A stretch of 64,000 nucleotides of DNA from Yponomeuta sedellus (GCA_934045075.1 OW203745.1:11494873-11558872), one strand, 5' to 3'. Counted from the first letter of the stretch, positions 1 to 11,471 are shown. Notes: a model not told the origin generated them from the letters alone. Translations and numbers: made by a program.

Positions 1-104
1 TTTGCATATTCGGCGGAATTTAGCAAAGTAATTTTCACATTTTAATGTTACGTAATATATAATTTGTTTTCTAGCTTTCACCTTAGTCTGGGATATGGTT
101 GGAT

Positions 105-250
105 TCTTCTTTTTCTTTAACCCATTTACTCCTCCGTGAAGTCGGTGGCTGACACAAGGGCTTTCCATTAATCTCTGTTCAGGATTAGGGATGGTAGCTC
201 CACCCAAGTCACTCCCTTCTCCTGCTTCTCAGATAGAACGAATATCGTTG
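105..250. repeat. Dispersed repeat (family C), fragment
   Basis: The segment around tactcctcc, ctgacacaagggctt and gggatggtagctcca recurs with the same spacing at about 49635-49770, so it is a dispersed repeat. The 49.6-kb copy continues into a part also found at 41609-41740 and 54600-54725. Class unknown; no coding potential recognised. Confidence 0.55.
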
Positions 251-292
251 TATTGGTCGCTTAAAATTATAGTGTCGATCGATCGATAACAA

Positions 293-1353
293 CCCTTGTG
301 TGACCCACTGCTTGGGCACGGGTCACTTCCTGCATCACAGGAAGGTTAGGCCATACTCCACCGCGTTGGCCAAATCCGGGTTGGTGGAGGTTTGCAAGAC
401 AGTGGCGGGCGTTAATGTCAGAAGTTATCAAACCGTCCATGAGGCCTCTGACATGGGTAAACGACTGCCATTACATAACAGCCGGCACCAACGGCTTAAC
501 GTGCCTTGTGAAGCACGGAAGCGCTCGGAAAAATGCCACTAGCTGTAGTCACGGAACGGTCACTCATCCTGCACCTTACCGCCCCTAATTTTTGCTTCTC
601 AAGTGATTGAAATGAAATGAAATGAAATGGAATGGAATTGAATGGAATGGAATGGAATGGAATGGAATGGAATGGAATGGAATGGAATGGAATGGAATGG
701 AATGGAATGGAATGGAATGGAATGGAATGGAATGGAATGGAATGGAATGGAATGGAATGGAATGGAATGGAATGGAATGGAATGGAATGGAATGGAATGG
801 AATGGAATGGAATGGAATGGAATGGAATGGAATGGAATGGAATGGAATGGAATGGAATGGAATGGAATGGAATGGAATGGAATGGAATGGAATGGAATGG
901 AATGGAATGGAATGGAATGGAATGGAATGGAATGGAATGGAATGGAATGGAATGGAATGGAATGGAATGGAATGGAATGGAATGGAATGGAATGGAATGG
1001 AATGGAATGGAATGGAATGGAATGGAATGGAATGGAATGGAATGGAATGGAATGGAATGGAATGGAATGGAATGGAATGGAATGGAATGGAATGGAATGG
1101 AATGGAATGGAATGGAATGGAATGGAATGGAATGGAATGGAATGGAATGGAATGGAATGGAATGGAATGGAATGGAATGGAATGGAATGGAATGGAATGG
1201 AATGGAATGGAATGGAATGGAATGGAATGGAATGAAATGAAATGAAAAGGTATTATTCAAAGTAGCACAGAAACTGCGGCTTAATGAACGTTACTATTCA
1301 AACTAGGTGATTGATTCCAATCACTCGGTTCGACTAGGCCACGAGCGCTTTAT
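293..1353 (-). mobile_element. 5S-derived SINE (SINE-A), interrupted copy
   Basis: Minus-strand copy of the commonest repeat in the window. It reads from the tail (caacccttgtgtgacccactg) to the head (gactaggccacgagcgc). It is split after base 610 by an insertion of 696 bases and resumes at 1307. In complete copies the head half resembles the 3-prime part of 5S rRNA (ttaagca, ggcgcggt, gatgggtgacc), which makes this a SINE of the 5S-derived type by inference. Confidence 0.8.
611..1306 (-). mobile_element. LINE 3-prime end with a giant (ATTCC)n tail
   Basis: About 600 bases of nearly pure (AATGG)n end in 60 bases of unique sequence (1247-1306). Read on the minus strand, this is a short 3-prime end of a retrotransposon followed by an ATTCC tail of roughly 120 units. 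The block is flanked by the 8-bp duplication gtgattga (603-610 and 1307-1314), which occurs once in intact SINE-A copies, so the unit inserted as a piece. The same 60-bp flank with a short related pentamer tail occurs at 63435-63550. The long Met-Glu-Trp-Asn-Gly and His-Ser-Ile-Pro-Phe reading frames here are artefacts of the repeat. Confidence 0.75.
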
Positions 1354-1770
1354 TGAACATTACTTTGATGATATTGTTAGTTCTGTAAAGCAGATAAAAA
1401 ACCCCTCCTACGGAACCTTAGATCTAGGTGACCTGACGCACTGGGCCAATACTGGGTTCGTTCGCCTGGCATTGGCAGGAATTACAGCAAACTTGTGATT
1501 TTATTAAGTCTTTCAATGTCAGTTTTGTCTCTTCATACTTCTCTACAACGAACGAGCCGGAACAATAATATAATTCGTATACCCTCAATTCTGTAAGCAG
1601 AGGTTAGTAACAAAAGATATTTGGTTTTGTTTTAGTCTTTTGTAATGACTGGCTCACGGTCGGCTTTTGTCTTACCGGATAGTAAATAAGGATGAATCCT
1701 AAGAGCTCTTCAACACGACAAATCCCAGAATGTTTTCTTGGAAAACCCGCTTGGTAGCGTTTTTTTTGTT
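1354..1770. other. Intergenic, nothing recognised
   Basis: I see no coding frame, repeat relationship or RNA motif in this stretch. Confidence 0.5.
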
Positions 1771-1772
1771 CG

Positions 1773-2018
1773 ATGGATGTTACAAGCTACAATCTAGTCT
1801 TACGATTAACAAGACGATTGAAACATTTCAAATTAACGAGAGTTTTTTTGTTCAAGTCGGTTATTAACTTATTACTTGCTTCGCGCCTCATCGACTCCAG
1901 GGCTGGCTTTTACCCCGGGCAGAGGATAAGTCTTGCCATCCAACGAGGTAACGTAGCCTGCATACTGGGGACTCTCCCCAGAGGCGGCAATAATCTGGGC
2001 GCAGTAATTGGCTTTTAG
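1773..2018 (+). pseudogene. LINE reverse-transcriptase ORF, C-terminal fragment
   Basis: The last third of an 81-codon frame (QRISLAIQRGNVACILGTLP, about 1918-1980) looks like the extreme C-terminus of insect non-LTR retrotransposon ORF2 proteins, as I recall them. It has no catalytic part and no partner ORF nearby. The upstream half is AT-rich and probably not coding. It could be an unrelated chance frame. Confidence 0.35.
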
Positions 2019-2019
2019 T

Positions 2020-2470
2020 TAGTAATTTAAATACATTAATTTATAAATATAATTAAGGTTTGTTTTAATAATATTTAGATTTAGTCTATAATTAGTAATA
2101 CATATTTAGGTTTCACTCATTTTAATATCAAGGAAATTTCTTTTCGTTTATAATACCAGTTATGTAACCTATGTGAATTAAGTAAGATATTTTATTATTT
2201 TACGGACTAAAACGTGCGTAGCATAATAATCTTACTCGTACGAGTACAGATTCTAAAAAACGGGTACAAAGTAAGAATATTCAGGGCGATACACGATAGG
2301 AATCGCACCGTATAATACCGCCATACTTCTGAGATTGTATCGTTACGCGAAATTCATAATTTATGAGTTCCGAACACTCCCCCCGCTTAACAGAAATACT
2401 AGAAGGTTAGATTTATAAAATACGATAGTAATTGCTTCTACTTAGTAATTATACACGCACTTAAACAGCT
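2020..2470. other. AT-rich intergenic stretch
   Basis: Very AT-rich sequence without recognisable genes or shared repeats. Confidence 0.5.
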
Positions 2471-2474
2471 CCAA

Positions 2475-2615
2475 TCCTCCAGCTCACAATCTTCCACCAA
2501 CCAGGACTTGACCCTCGTGGTATAATATGGCCTAACCCTCCTGCGATGCAGGAAGAGACCCGTGTTCCGAGACAGTGGGGCAGTGGCGACATAGAAGAGT
2601 TGAAATCGATAAACG
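2475..2615 (+). mobile_element. SINE-A tail fragment
   Basis: Matches the 3-prime third of SINE-A (accaaccaggacttgaccc, ctgcgatgcaggaagagaccc), ending in gttgaaatcgata. The head is missing, as expected for a 5-prime-truncated retroposon. Confidence 0.7.
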
Positions 2616-2965
2616 ACTCCTTGTTTCCCGGATAGGTAGTAACGATAAGTGACGGAATGTAAAGATACTTCTTTATAGTAGTTGGCTGGCGTAGCCGTCT
2701 AGGCAGAGTTTAAATTATTTGAAGAATGTCGTTACGTTTTGTCTATGTAGGTGTCAGTTGTGTTGAGACTCGCAGCTAGGCTAGGTTTTGTGATAAAAAA
2801 GATAATAAAAAGAAAGTATTATTGCTAATTCACAGTTTTAATAACTAGTGCGCTACAATACACACCCAGTGATGACCTGTTTATATAGTTAATGCCGTGA
2901 CAATGACAGTCTAAGTCGAGGAACAGTAATCCAAATCCCCGAAATTAACAAAATTTTTAAGGAAC

Positions 2966-3209
2966 AAACGAGTTTAAATTTAAAAACCTATTTAGAGGCT
3001 AAAATATTCACCCATGCATTCGAACCCGCAACCTCTGGCTATCCATGCCAGCGCTCTACCAATTGAGCCAATGGGCGACTCACCGGCATCAGTGAAATTT
3101 CGAACCTCTTTACACTATTCTCTGTATTACGTACATAGAATAGGTTTTTCAATTTGTCCTTAGCACGGGTAAGTGCATTAAAAATAAAAATTGTTTAAAC
3201 GAGTTTAAA
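2966..3209 (+). mobile_element. tRNA-like SINE (SINE-T) with 5-prime inversion and 13-bp TSD
   Basis: A minus-oriented tRNA-like block (2979-3138; loop text ggttcgaa on the reverse strand) is followed by a short plus-oriented 3-prime end (3139-3196; aataggttttt, agcacggg, gcattaaaaataaaaa). The whole is flanked by aaacgagtttaaa at 2966-2978 and 3197-3209. Inverted 5-prime part, direct 3-prime part and TSD are the signature of twin priming. Confidence 0.75.
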
Positions 3210-3834
3210 ATTATCTTTTGAAACTATTCGTTATAATACAGCATCTGCAATCTTGCAGAGTGGTTCAACATAAGAAACAGAACTCTTCCGAGCCCTCGAT
3301 ATCATGGGGCAAAGTAGTTAATAACAATAGCCGACCTCCAATATGAGATGGCATTAAAAAAAGAAGAAGAACATGCGGGCTTGATAACTAATAAGCGAAG
3401 AGAAGCAATAAAAAATGTCTAGTGGTCTGATCTGGACAAATAATGAAAATCAACGGCAAATACACCTCGTATCTGTAACACATTCTTTCATGTTCTTGAA
3501 ATTGGAATGGCGGTATTTTTATTTTTATTTTATAAAGGAGGAATAACAAAACCAACAAGCACTTACTACAGTAAACGACTTAGCTTTTTAAATTTTGTTA
3601 ATTCCTAAGCATTCCTCACCGCTAGATAAGAGCTATGCGATAAGAAAAGAATACATAAAATTCATGAATAAAATCTCTTGTTACTTAAAAAGATACAAAA
3701 CAATACAAAAGCATCTATATATACTTAGTAATTTACAAAAAAAGCAAATAACGAGAACATTGCTGATAGTTTAAGTATTAAACTCAATGAGATAAAAATT
3801 AAATAATATAAATAAAGAGGCACTTAGATCAAAA
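3210..3834. other. AT-rich intergenic stretch
   Basis: No genes or repeat relationships recognised. Confidence 0.45.
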
Positions 3835-4025
3835 TGTGGCCAAGTAGATAATTCAGGAACTGGTGATGGAGATGCAGGAACCCAATAGGATGCTACGCTA
3901 CCTTAGCACTGCCTTCTGATGTGGGCCTCAGCATGAACCAAAGTAAGATCCTGTTCAAAGATAAGATAGTGTCGACGCCCACCTTTGTTGGTGAGGTGGC
4001 CCTTAAAGTGTCTCTTGATTAAGCC
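3835..4025 (+). pseudogene. LINE reverse-transcriptase relic
   Basis: One frame reads DVGLSMNQSKILFKDKIVS near 3918-3975. This resembles the segment after the FADD/YADD box of RTE-like reverse transcriptases (VGLxxNxxKTK...). A preceding ELVMEMQEP piece may correspond to the residues between. There is no complete domain, and the frame is broken on both sides. Confidence 0.5.
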
Positions 4026-4029
4026 TTCA

Positions 4030-4690
4030 AGTAGGGTTCAACTGAATATGGCTGCATATGAAAAACTACGCCTAATATCCTACGCTATTTCTCAGAGCAA
4101 GAGTCTAGAAATACCCTCCACTGTTTTCGATACCTTCTCTCTTTTACGCATGAATACATCATAATCTTTTACGTTTGCACAGATTAGAATTATTTTTAAT
4201 TTTGTTTGTTACATTGGCGAGCTTCCGTGCATGACGTAATTCCGGTTTCATAAATTCAGTTTCTTTTTCACTTTTAACACTAACTTTACTACACTAAGAT
4301 TTTTACCTGTTTTACATGTCTAATAAACAAATAAAATAATTAAATTGAAATAGCCCAATATTCCATCTCTTTAAAATTACATATGAATTCGTAACGTAAG
4401 CGATTTTTTTGTTTTCGCCCGAATCTTCTGGAAAGTTCCCGTACTGTGACCACAGCTCCAATTTTATGAAAGGGGGTGTCGCAAGTACCAACGCCTAGCA
4501 CAATCGGTTCTTTCTTATTACCCTAGAAATAGAGAATATATTTCAAGCCTACACATTCGTTGGCCCCTAGGTACATGTCTGAATAACCTATACTTAAAAT
4601 ACTTTTGAATTATTTATCCTCTGATTAGTCAAGACACCGGTACCTGTCTACAGGGTGTGGGAAAAATAAATCTATCATATTCGTGTTAAA
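4030..4690. other. Intergenic, nothing recognised
   Basis: AT-rich with no coding frame or repeat match that I can support. Confidence 0.45.
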
Positions 4691-4691
4691 C

Positions 4692-5083
4692 ATTTTTGTT
4701 GATCCGCTCGTGGCCTAGTGAAACCGAGTAATTGGAATCAATCACTTGAGATAAGCAACAACAGGCGCGGTAAGGTGTAGGATGGGTGACCGTCCCGTGA
4801 TTACTGGTAGTGGCATTTTTCCGGGCGCTACCATGCTTCCCAAGGCACTTTAAGCCGTTGGTGCTGGTTGTCATGTAATGGCAGTAATTAAGCCATGTCA
4901 GAGGCCTCATGGACGGCTTGATAACTTCTGACATTAACGCCCGCCACTGTCTTACAATCCTCCACCAACCCGGATTTGGCGCCCGTGGTGGAGTATGGCC
5001 TAACCTTCCTGCGATGCAGGAAGATACCCGTGCCCCAGCAGTGGGGACGTGCAAGGGTTTACATCGATATCGATTTTTGTTGA
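4692..5083 (+). mobile_element. SINE-A, near full length, 11-bp TSD
   Basis: Plus-oriented copy from the head (cgctcgtggcctagtg) through the 5S-like block (tgggtgaccgtcccgtg at about 4782) to the tail (ccccagcagtggggac). It is flanked by atttttgttga at 4692-4702 and 5073-5083. The frames predicted across it on both strands are SINE translations, not genes. Confidence 0.85.
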
Positions 5084-5217
5084 AAAGAATAAATGTGGAG
5101 TTTCTTTGTTGGCTTCTTCTCCACATAATCTATTAATCGTGAAACTAACAACTTTGACACTAAGTAAAAAGTAATTAGTGCTCTTTTATTATATTTGTAA
5201 ATATAATAATTCGTATT

Positions 5218-5336
5218 CGTTATCAACCCTTGTATGTCCCCACTGCTGGGGCACGGGTCTCTTCTTGCATCACAGGAAGGTTAGGCCGTACTCCACCACG
5301 GGGGCCAGGTCCGGGTTGAATAATTCCTATTATAAT
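5218..5336 (-). mobile_element. SINE-A tail fragment
   Basis: Tail-proximal 120 bases of SINE-A on the minus strand. It shares the unusual insertion gttgaa(t/c)aattcctattat with the copy at 6070-6283, so the two belong to one sublineage or are duplicated from each other. Confidence 0.75.
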
Positions 5337-5344
5337 AATTCGTG

Positions 5345-5879
5345 TGAATGAAATAAAAAAAATAGCATTTCTTTTACAAAAACAAACACGTAAACAACAC
5401 ATAAAGTCACAATAGGTAAGAATCTGTCTAATGGGGACTTGGTGACAGTAAGAAATGGAGTCTTTACGTATTGTTAAAAAGGGAACAAAAATGGTTAAAA
5501 CATTCAATAACTACGCTATAATTAGGAAAAACCTTCAAACAAAGTAATGTTTGCGTGTAATAAACTCCGGACTGAGTTATTTTTGCATATAAATGCGTTT
5601 TTAATGCCCGTTCATTACGGGACTGAATTAAGTTTGCACCTTATTATTTTATCCTGACATAGCCTCCTAATCCTTGGCGTTCTATACATAGGACATCATG
5701 TATGAGTATAACTATTGATAAATAAATATTCACGGCCATATTACACAGATCTCGTTAGCCCTATACTAAGTACTACTGAATGACTTTTGTTATAGGTGCT
5801 AACGCGACGTCAGATTCAAAACAATAAATCCATAGATAAAATCCAAGACCCGAGACAAACTAGAAAAGTTTGTTTCCTA
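5345..5879. other. Intergenic, nothing recognised
   Basis: AT-rich. No gene or repeat recognised. Confidence 0.45.
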
Positions 5880-5965
5880 GTTTGACCCGGCTGGGGATCG
5901 AACCCGAGACCTTCGGCTTTACAGTCAGCGTGCCAAAATGCTGCGCTACCGAGGCCGTCAAATCC
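5880..5965 (-). mobile_element. tRNA-derived SINE head (Tyr-like)
   Basis: On the minus strand, a box A-like gcctcggtagcgcag, a loop containing ctgtaaa and a box B-like gggttcgatcccc are arranged as in a tRNA. The potential anticodon is GTA. Stem pairing is imperfect and no TTTT terminator follows, so this is better read as a tRNA-derived SINE head than a working tRNA gene. Confidence 0.55.
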
Positions 5966-6069
5966 AATGAACTTTAACTGCCACAAGAGACGTCCACTAA
6001 ATTAAATGTTTATATAAATATCATTGTCTTTCACTTATTATAAATAAAACAGAAAAGGATAACAGCATA

Positions 6070-6283
6070 CTTCGTTATCAACCCTTGTATGTCCCCACTG
6101 CTGGGGCACGGGTCTCTTCCTGCATCGCAGGAAGGTTAAGCCATACTTCACCACGGGGGCCAAGTCCGGGTTGAACAATTCCTATTATTGGTGGAGGATT
6201 GTAGGACAGTGGCGAGCCTTTCTGTCAGAAGTTATCAAGCCGCCCATAAGGCCTCTGACATGGCTTAGCGACTGCCATTATAT
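6070..6283 (-). mobile_element. SINE-A copy, part left of the 4.4-kb insertion
   Basis: Tail-side half of a SINE-A copy. It stops at actgccattatat and the rest of the same SINE resumes at 10676, so the intervening 4392 bases inserted into it. Confidence 0.85.
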
Positions 6284-7009
6284 CGACGGTTAAAAGGATA
6301 TAGGGCATAAGCGACAAAAACCAAATTGTTCAGGAGCGCAATTTAAAGTTTAAAATTTCAGAAAAAAAATAATATCTTTTTTATTTATTGTCATATCGTA
6401 AAGATGGAAACAGCTCTAAGCTCGAAGAAAATACGAGCATTAATTGTCATTTTATTTTATTTGATTCGACGATTCCCTATGTAGTTCAATGTCGCTTAAC
6501 TCAATCGAACATATTTTTTATATAAGGTAATTCGGCATATGTCATATCTTCATATAAAAAAACGAAGAGTATAGAAGACTAAGCTACATTTGATTTCCAT
6601 ATACCAAGAGGTAATAGGGCATGAGTCACATGACTATTGAATAACTAAAATAGGTAAAGAGGGATATATGACGTTTCACACCATTGTGACAAAAGGTAAT
6701 GGAGCACAAGAAACAGTGCTTAGTCAAAACATGGTGAGGATGTCAGACTTTAGTGACAACGTAAGTGGTTTGAAAAAAAGGTAACATGGTACTTCCACAC
6801 GTCAAGATTTGTAGGCCAAGAGGAAAACAAGAACATCCAACATGTGAAATTATCTGGGCAATCGGTAACGCGGATTAAACGTCACGTCCTAAAAATAAAA
6901 GATTCACCACCAACATGTTTTTCCTTTGAAATGAGACATAAAGTAACTGCATACGTTAGATGATGTTAGTGTTGTCATCATCGTTCTTATGTACCAGATT
7001 AGTAACCTA

Positions 7010-9716
7010 CATTAGATACTATTTGGAGACAGTGATGATACTCGCGTCCGCAGGAATTGCCCTCTGAAACCCTGCACGTGCCTCCCGGGTAGTGCTAAAC
7101 GAGTATTAACGCCGAGTATCGGGCGGCAGTTATGATAACCCGACAACTGGCTTGGCAGAAGGCCCCACAGGCCTAGAGGACTAAATAACCTCTGTAAACG
7201 ATGGAGCGAAAAGGATGGGGATACTACCGCTACTAATACTCCCAAGAAAACTATGAGCAGGATGAACAATAGTAAGGATTTGTCGGACCATCCGGTTGAC
7301 GCCCGGCGCCAGGATGGTTCCGGGTCACCTGGTGTGAAATATGCTACCGGCCGCAAGAAGGTGACACAGCAAGCCCCTTGCGGAAATTGGGTTACTGCTG
7401 ATCAAACTCTACTCCGTAACAAAAAGAGACAAATCCCGGACATACACCACGCTCTCACCATAGCCACTTGGAACGTTCGTGGTCTCTCCAAACCAGGAGC
7501 AGCCGAAGTCGTGGAGAAGGAAATGGACAGGTATAATGTGGATATTCTTACTGTAAGTGAAACCCATATAAAAGACTCGGGACACTACACTACTCCATCT
7601 GGAAAATTGTTCATAGTGTCCGGATACGTCGACGTACGACCTCGTCGCCAAAACGCACAAAAACAAGGTAATGGGATACGATTCCATCAATGACAGGATA
7701 TTGAAAATCAGATTAGAAGCACATCCATACCCACTCAACCTACTCGCCATCTATGCACTAACATTTACCCTCTATTAACAGGTACCCTCAACAAACAACA
7801 AATGGTTAAGCAGAGGAAATCCTTAAAGGAACAGGACTTAAAATAAGCCGAAGAACGAAACCACTATGCGGAGCTACATAGCGTTGTCCAAAAACTTTGC
7901 AGGAAAGATCGAGAGGCCTATATCGACAGTATATGCTCCGAAATAGAAAAATGTTCGGAAAGGCCGCACTCCCGAGATATGTTTCAAAAGGTAAACCTGC
8001 TCGCAAAGGAATTTAAACCAAAGCACTGGACTATTGAAAATGAAAAGAGGACGCCCTTATTGGATAAAGATGAGGTACTCGAAAGATGGAAGAGCTACTC
8101 GGCAGCTATACGGCGAAAACAGCGATGAAAGAACTATGGAAATGGATTATTCGGAAAAGGAACCAGACATCCTCCTCGAGGTAGTAGAGGCAGCACTTCT
8201 CAAACTGAAATACAAGGCATGTGGCAGCGATGGCCTAACCGCGCAAATCTAGGAAGATCTAATCTAAGAAATATAGGAAGTGAAGGCATAGCAATCGTAC
8301 ATAACGTGTGTCAAAAAGTCTGGAGAATGGGTCAATGGCCAGCAAATTGGACCGAATCATTCGTAGTGCCTATACACAAGAAAGGCTCTATCCGTAAATG
8401 TGAGAATTACAGAACCATCTCTATCATCTCTCACGCGTGAAAAATCCTCTTACACGTCCTAAACCACCGGCTTGCACCCTACATCAATAGCCAAATACCG
8501 AAGGAACAAGCTGGATTTGTAAAAGGAAGAGGAACGAGGGAACAAATCTTGAACATTCGACAGCTGATCGAAAAATGCAGGGAACATAACATCACTATAG
8601 CCTTGTGTTTCATCGATTATGCAAAAGCCTTTGACTGTATCAGCTGGAAGGCCATGTTCAGGGTTATGAAGGAGATGGGTATACCGGACCACCTTACCTT
8701 TCTTGTGCAGCAACTGTACTCCAACGGTCAATCGAAAGTACGAATTGAGAACAGTCTTTCACACTGCTTCAAAGCAGAACGAGGAGTGCGCCAGGGATGC
8801 ATACTATCTCCCCAACTGTTCAACCTGATCGGGGAACATATAATGAGAAGGGTTTTGGATAATTTAGAGGGGGGCATTCGGATAGGTGGGCATCTTCTGA
8901 ACAACCTTCGCTTTGCCGATGACACCACCGTCATAGGCGCCTCGGAAACAGAGCTGGCTGAGCTTCTAGCGAGAGTGGATAGTATAAGTAAAGAATACGG
9001 ACTTCATATCAACAGAAGTAAGACCAAGTGGATGTTTATTGATAGATCGGGCACCTTGCAACGAACCAACGAGCTGCGAGACCTTGATGTTGTACACAAA
9101 TTTGTATACTTAGGCTCGCAAATAAGCAATGACGGAGACTGCGAACAAGAATTCGTCAGAAGATCCCAAATGGCTAAGTCAGCAGTGAAAAGGCTTGAGA
9201 AGATATGGAAAAACAGAAGCATCAACCGCAAGACAAAGATAAAACTAATGTGGACCCTTATCTTCTCAATATTTCTGTATGCCTCGGAAACCTGGACATT
9301 AAAAGCCCGTATTCTGAAAAGAATAGATTCGTTTGAAATGTGATGCTGGCGGAGAATACTCCGTATATCTTGGACCGAACGCCGCATAAACGTATCTATT
9401 CTAGAAGAAATTCACACAAAGACGAGGCTCTCCACAATCTGCACCCAATGCATCCTGAAGTTCTTCGGATATACCGTCCGACGCGGGCCAGATAACCTGG
9501 AGTATGTTATCAACACCGGTCGAGCGAACGGGAAACGAAGCAGAGGACGACCACCAACGCGTTGGTCAGATATAATAACTAAAGCTTCGGTAAGGACCCT
9601 ACAAGCAGCCATACATCTGGCGCGTAATATAATCCAATGGAGAGAGCTGGTGGCGGAATCTGCCCTTAGTCACGTCCCTCAGCCATGAGGAAACGACGAC
9701 GAAGAAGAAGGAGATA
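7010..9716 (+). pseudogene. RTE-like non-LTR retrotransposon, broken ORF
   Basis: Read in pieces, this is an RTE-clade type polyprotein. The N-terminal endonuclease begins at about 7461 (TIATWNVRGL, then ILTVSETHIKDSGHY) but is cut at 7691 by a stop and a deletion that removes most of the domain. A linker follows to about 8030 with stops and frame changes. Reverse transcriptase spans about 8060-9343, with CFIDYAKAFD (box A aspartate), RGVRQGCILSP and the catalytic FADD at about 8911-8922. A downstream region (RRILRISWTERR, then RGRPPTRWSDI) follows one stop at 9341. It ends in a short gac/gaag-rich tail at about 9690-9716. Several stops and frameshifts make it dead. Another 3-prime end of the same family lies at 37345-37480. 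It sits wholly inside the 4.4-kb TIR element. Confidence 0.85.
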
Positions 9717-9955
9717 GTGAGATAAAGAGGATGAAGAATGAGAGTGGAACATTCGGTAGGGGATGCCCTAGGCGCACATAAGTAGACCAAATTGGGGACG
9801 TGTTGGCAAAGGGCCGGATAAAAAGTACCCATAACCGGAGAGCGTGCATGCAACGACTTATGAATGTAGATGAAGCGAAAGAGGTGTGCAAAGATCGTGG
9901 CAAGTGGCAAGCCTTAGTCTCTGTCTACCTCTCTGGGATACAGGCGTGAAATTAC
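9717..9955 (+). pseudogene. 3-prime end of a second RTE-like LINE (TATG-tail family)
   Basis: In one frame it reads KGRIKSTHNRRACMQRLMNV and on to DRGKWQALVSV, then the stop. This is the C-terminus also found at 46366-46724 on the other strand. The tail array is absent here, as the sequence passes directly into TIR-element DNA. Confidence 0.7.
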
Positions 9956-10099
9956 CGACTGATTTTGGGATAAACGACTCGCTAAATAGGTACTTGAGAA
10001 CAACAGAGACCTGATTATGTGATACAAATTGGCATACGCACCAATTCATAAAATATCCTTGTAAAGTAATACGGCGTAAGTAACAGAGTTGTATTATGT

Positions 10100-10300
10100 T
10101 GTAAATGGTAGTAGGGTATAACCGACAGTTAAATAGTAAATAGGTTTTAGTAATTGCCTATAAGCGACAACTGTATGGCAAACTTGAGAATGGTAATAGG
10201 GTATAACCGACAATTCAATATTAATTAGGTTTAAGTAGTTGCCTATAAGCGACAGCTGTATTGTAAACTTGCAAATGGCAGTAAGGTATAACCAACGCTT
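10100..10300. repeat. 85-bp tandem repeat inside the TIR element
   Basis: About 2.3 copies of an 85-bp unit starting aatggtagtagggtataacc (10104, 10189, 10274). Each complete unit carries ataaccgaca and cctataagcgac, the latter matching the end motif of the TIR. Such arrays are typical of subterminal regions of DNA transposons. Confidence 0.75.
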
Positions 10301-10675
10301 AATGTTTTTGACGACAAAGGTAAAGAGACATTAGTTCCAACTTTAAAAATAGTTGCTTCTGGTAAAGAACCGTAAGCGCCCAGAAGCTCCACACCAGTAG
10401 GAAGTAAAAAGACATTACCGACTAGAGGCCAAAGTTGATGCCATTTTTACAGGGATACAAGTGCCGTTAAGGAAAAAACGACCTAAAAATAGGTCGGTAA
10501 CACCAAAACGACATCTAAAAACCCAGTTTTTTGCTTGGAGACAAGCGACATAAAAGTCATTGTAGGGCCGTGGGAGTAAGCGCATTCGACGCAGATTTTT
10601 TTTTCAAGTGAGATGGCATTCAAAGCTCAGTTTAGACAAAAATGTCGCTTATGCCCTATATCCTTTTAACCGTCG

Positions 10676-10853
10676 ATATGACAGCAGGCACCAACGGCTC
10701 AACGTGCCTTACGAAGCACGGAAGCGCTCGGGAAAATGCCACTAGCGGTAGTCACGGGACGCTCACCCATCCTGTACCTGACCGCGCCTGTTGTTGCTTA
10801 ACCAAGTGATTGATTCCAATCACTCGGTTTGCCTAGACCACGAGCGCTTCAGC
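10676..10853 (-). mobile_element. SINE-A copy, part right of the 4.4-kb insertion
   Basis: Continues the copy interrupted at 6283, from tatgacagcaggcacc to the head gaccacgagcgcttc. Confidence 0.85.
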
Positions 10854-11025
10854 AGCAACAGCAAAAACATACTTAACGGAGATTAACTTTTAACTGACGT
10901 TCCTGATTGCGGCGGTACGAGTAAGTAGGAGACACGGAGTTTTTTCCAGCCTCTGGACCATCTTTCTTCGTGCATTACGTACCTTAACACCTGTACTCAG
11001 GAGGACCTAATGACTGCAAGTGTCG

Positions 11026-11062
11026 GCAATAAAACCGTTGTACTTATCAACGGTTTTATTGC
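11026..11062. repeat. Perfect 15-bp hairpin
   Basis: gcaataaaaccgttg at 11026-11040 and its exact complement at 11048-11062 are separated by 7 bases. No gene context. Confidence 0.7.
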
Positions 11063-11148
11063 TGAGGTCCAACATATCGACATTTTTGTCTACTCTATTA
11101 ACAAAATAGCGTTCGAATTAAGATTATACTTATGTAAGTAGTCTTTAC

Positions 11149-11471
11149 ACCATTTTTATTTATACTATTTTTATTTTTAATGCACTAACTCGTGCTAAGG
11201 ACAAATTTAAAAACCTATTTAGAGGCTAAAAATTTCACCCATACCCAAAGTAGGTAGTCGGGGCTGTATGTGATGCAATTTGCTTAAGCCAGATGTCGCT
11301 GCCTGTACGTAATACAGAGAATAGTGTAAAGAGGTTCGAAATTTCACTGATGCCGGTGAGTCGCCCATTGGCTCAATTGGTAGAGCGCTGGCACGGATAG
11401 CCAGAGGTTGCGGGTTCGAATCCCGGCATGGGTGAAATTTTTAGCATCTAAATAGGTTACCATTTTTATTT
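11149..11471 (-). mobile_element. SINE-T with 5-prime inversion and 13-bp TSD
   Basis: The 3-prime tail lies at the left (actatttttatttttaatgc), followed by a short minus-oriented part to about 11240. Then an inverted plus-oriented part contains a full tRNA-like block (ggctcaattggtagagcgc ... ggttcgaatcccggcatggg, 11369-11433). Flanks are accatttttattt at 11149-11161 and 11459-11471. Confidence 0.8.

Larger units (their letters stand above)
6284..10675. mobile_element. 4.4-kb DNA-transposon-like element with perfect 33-bp TIRs
   Basis: Positions 6284-6316 and 10643-10675 are perfect inverted repeats of 33 bp (outer end cgacggttaaaagg). The target sequence atat is present on both sides (6280-6283, 10676-10679). 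Because the junction is palindromic, a TA duplication with slightly longer TIRs is equally possible. The insertion interrupts a SINE-A whose two halves fit together exactly, so both ends are well defined. Inside, the motif taagcgac and close variants recur near both ends, as subterminal transposase-binding repeats would. I found no transposase. The only coding matter is a nested, broken RTE LINE (7010-9716) and a second LINE end. It is therefore probably non-autonomous and of unassigned superfamily. Confidence 0.85.

Noticed and set aside
622..1245. Long open frames of Met-Glu-Trp-Asn-Gly or His-Ser-Ile-Pro-Phe repeats
   Set aside because: All frames of a pure pentanucleotide array lacking stops; no start context, splice sites or domain.
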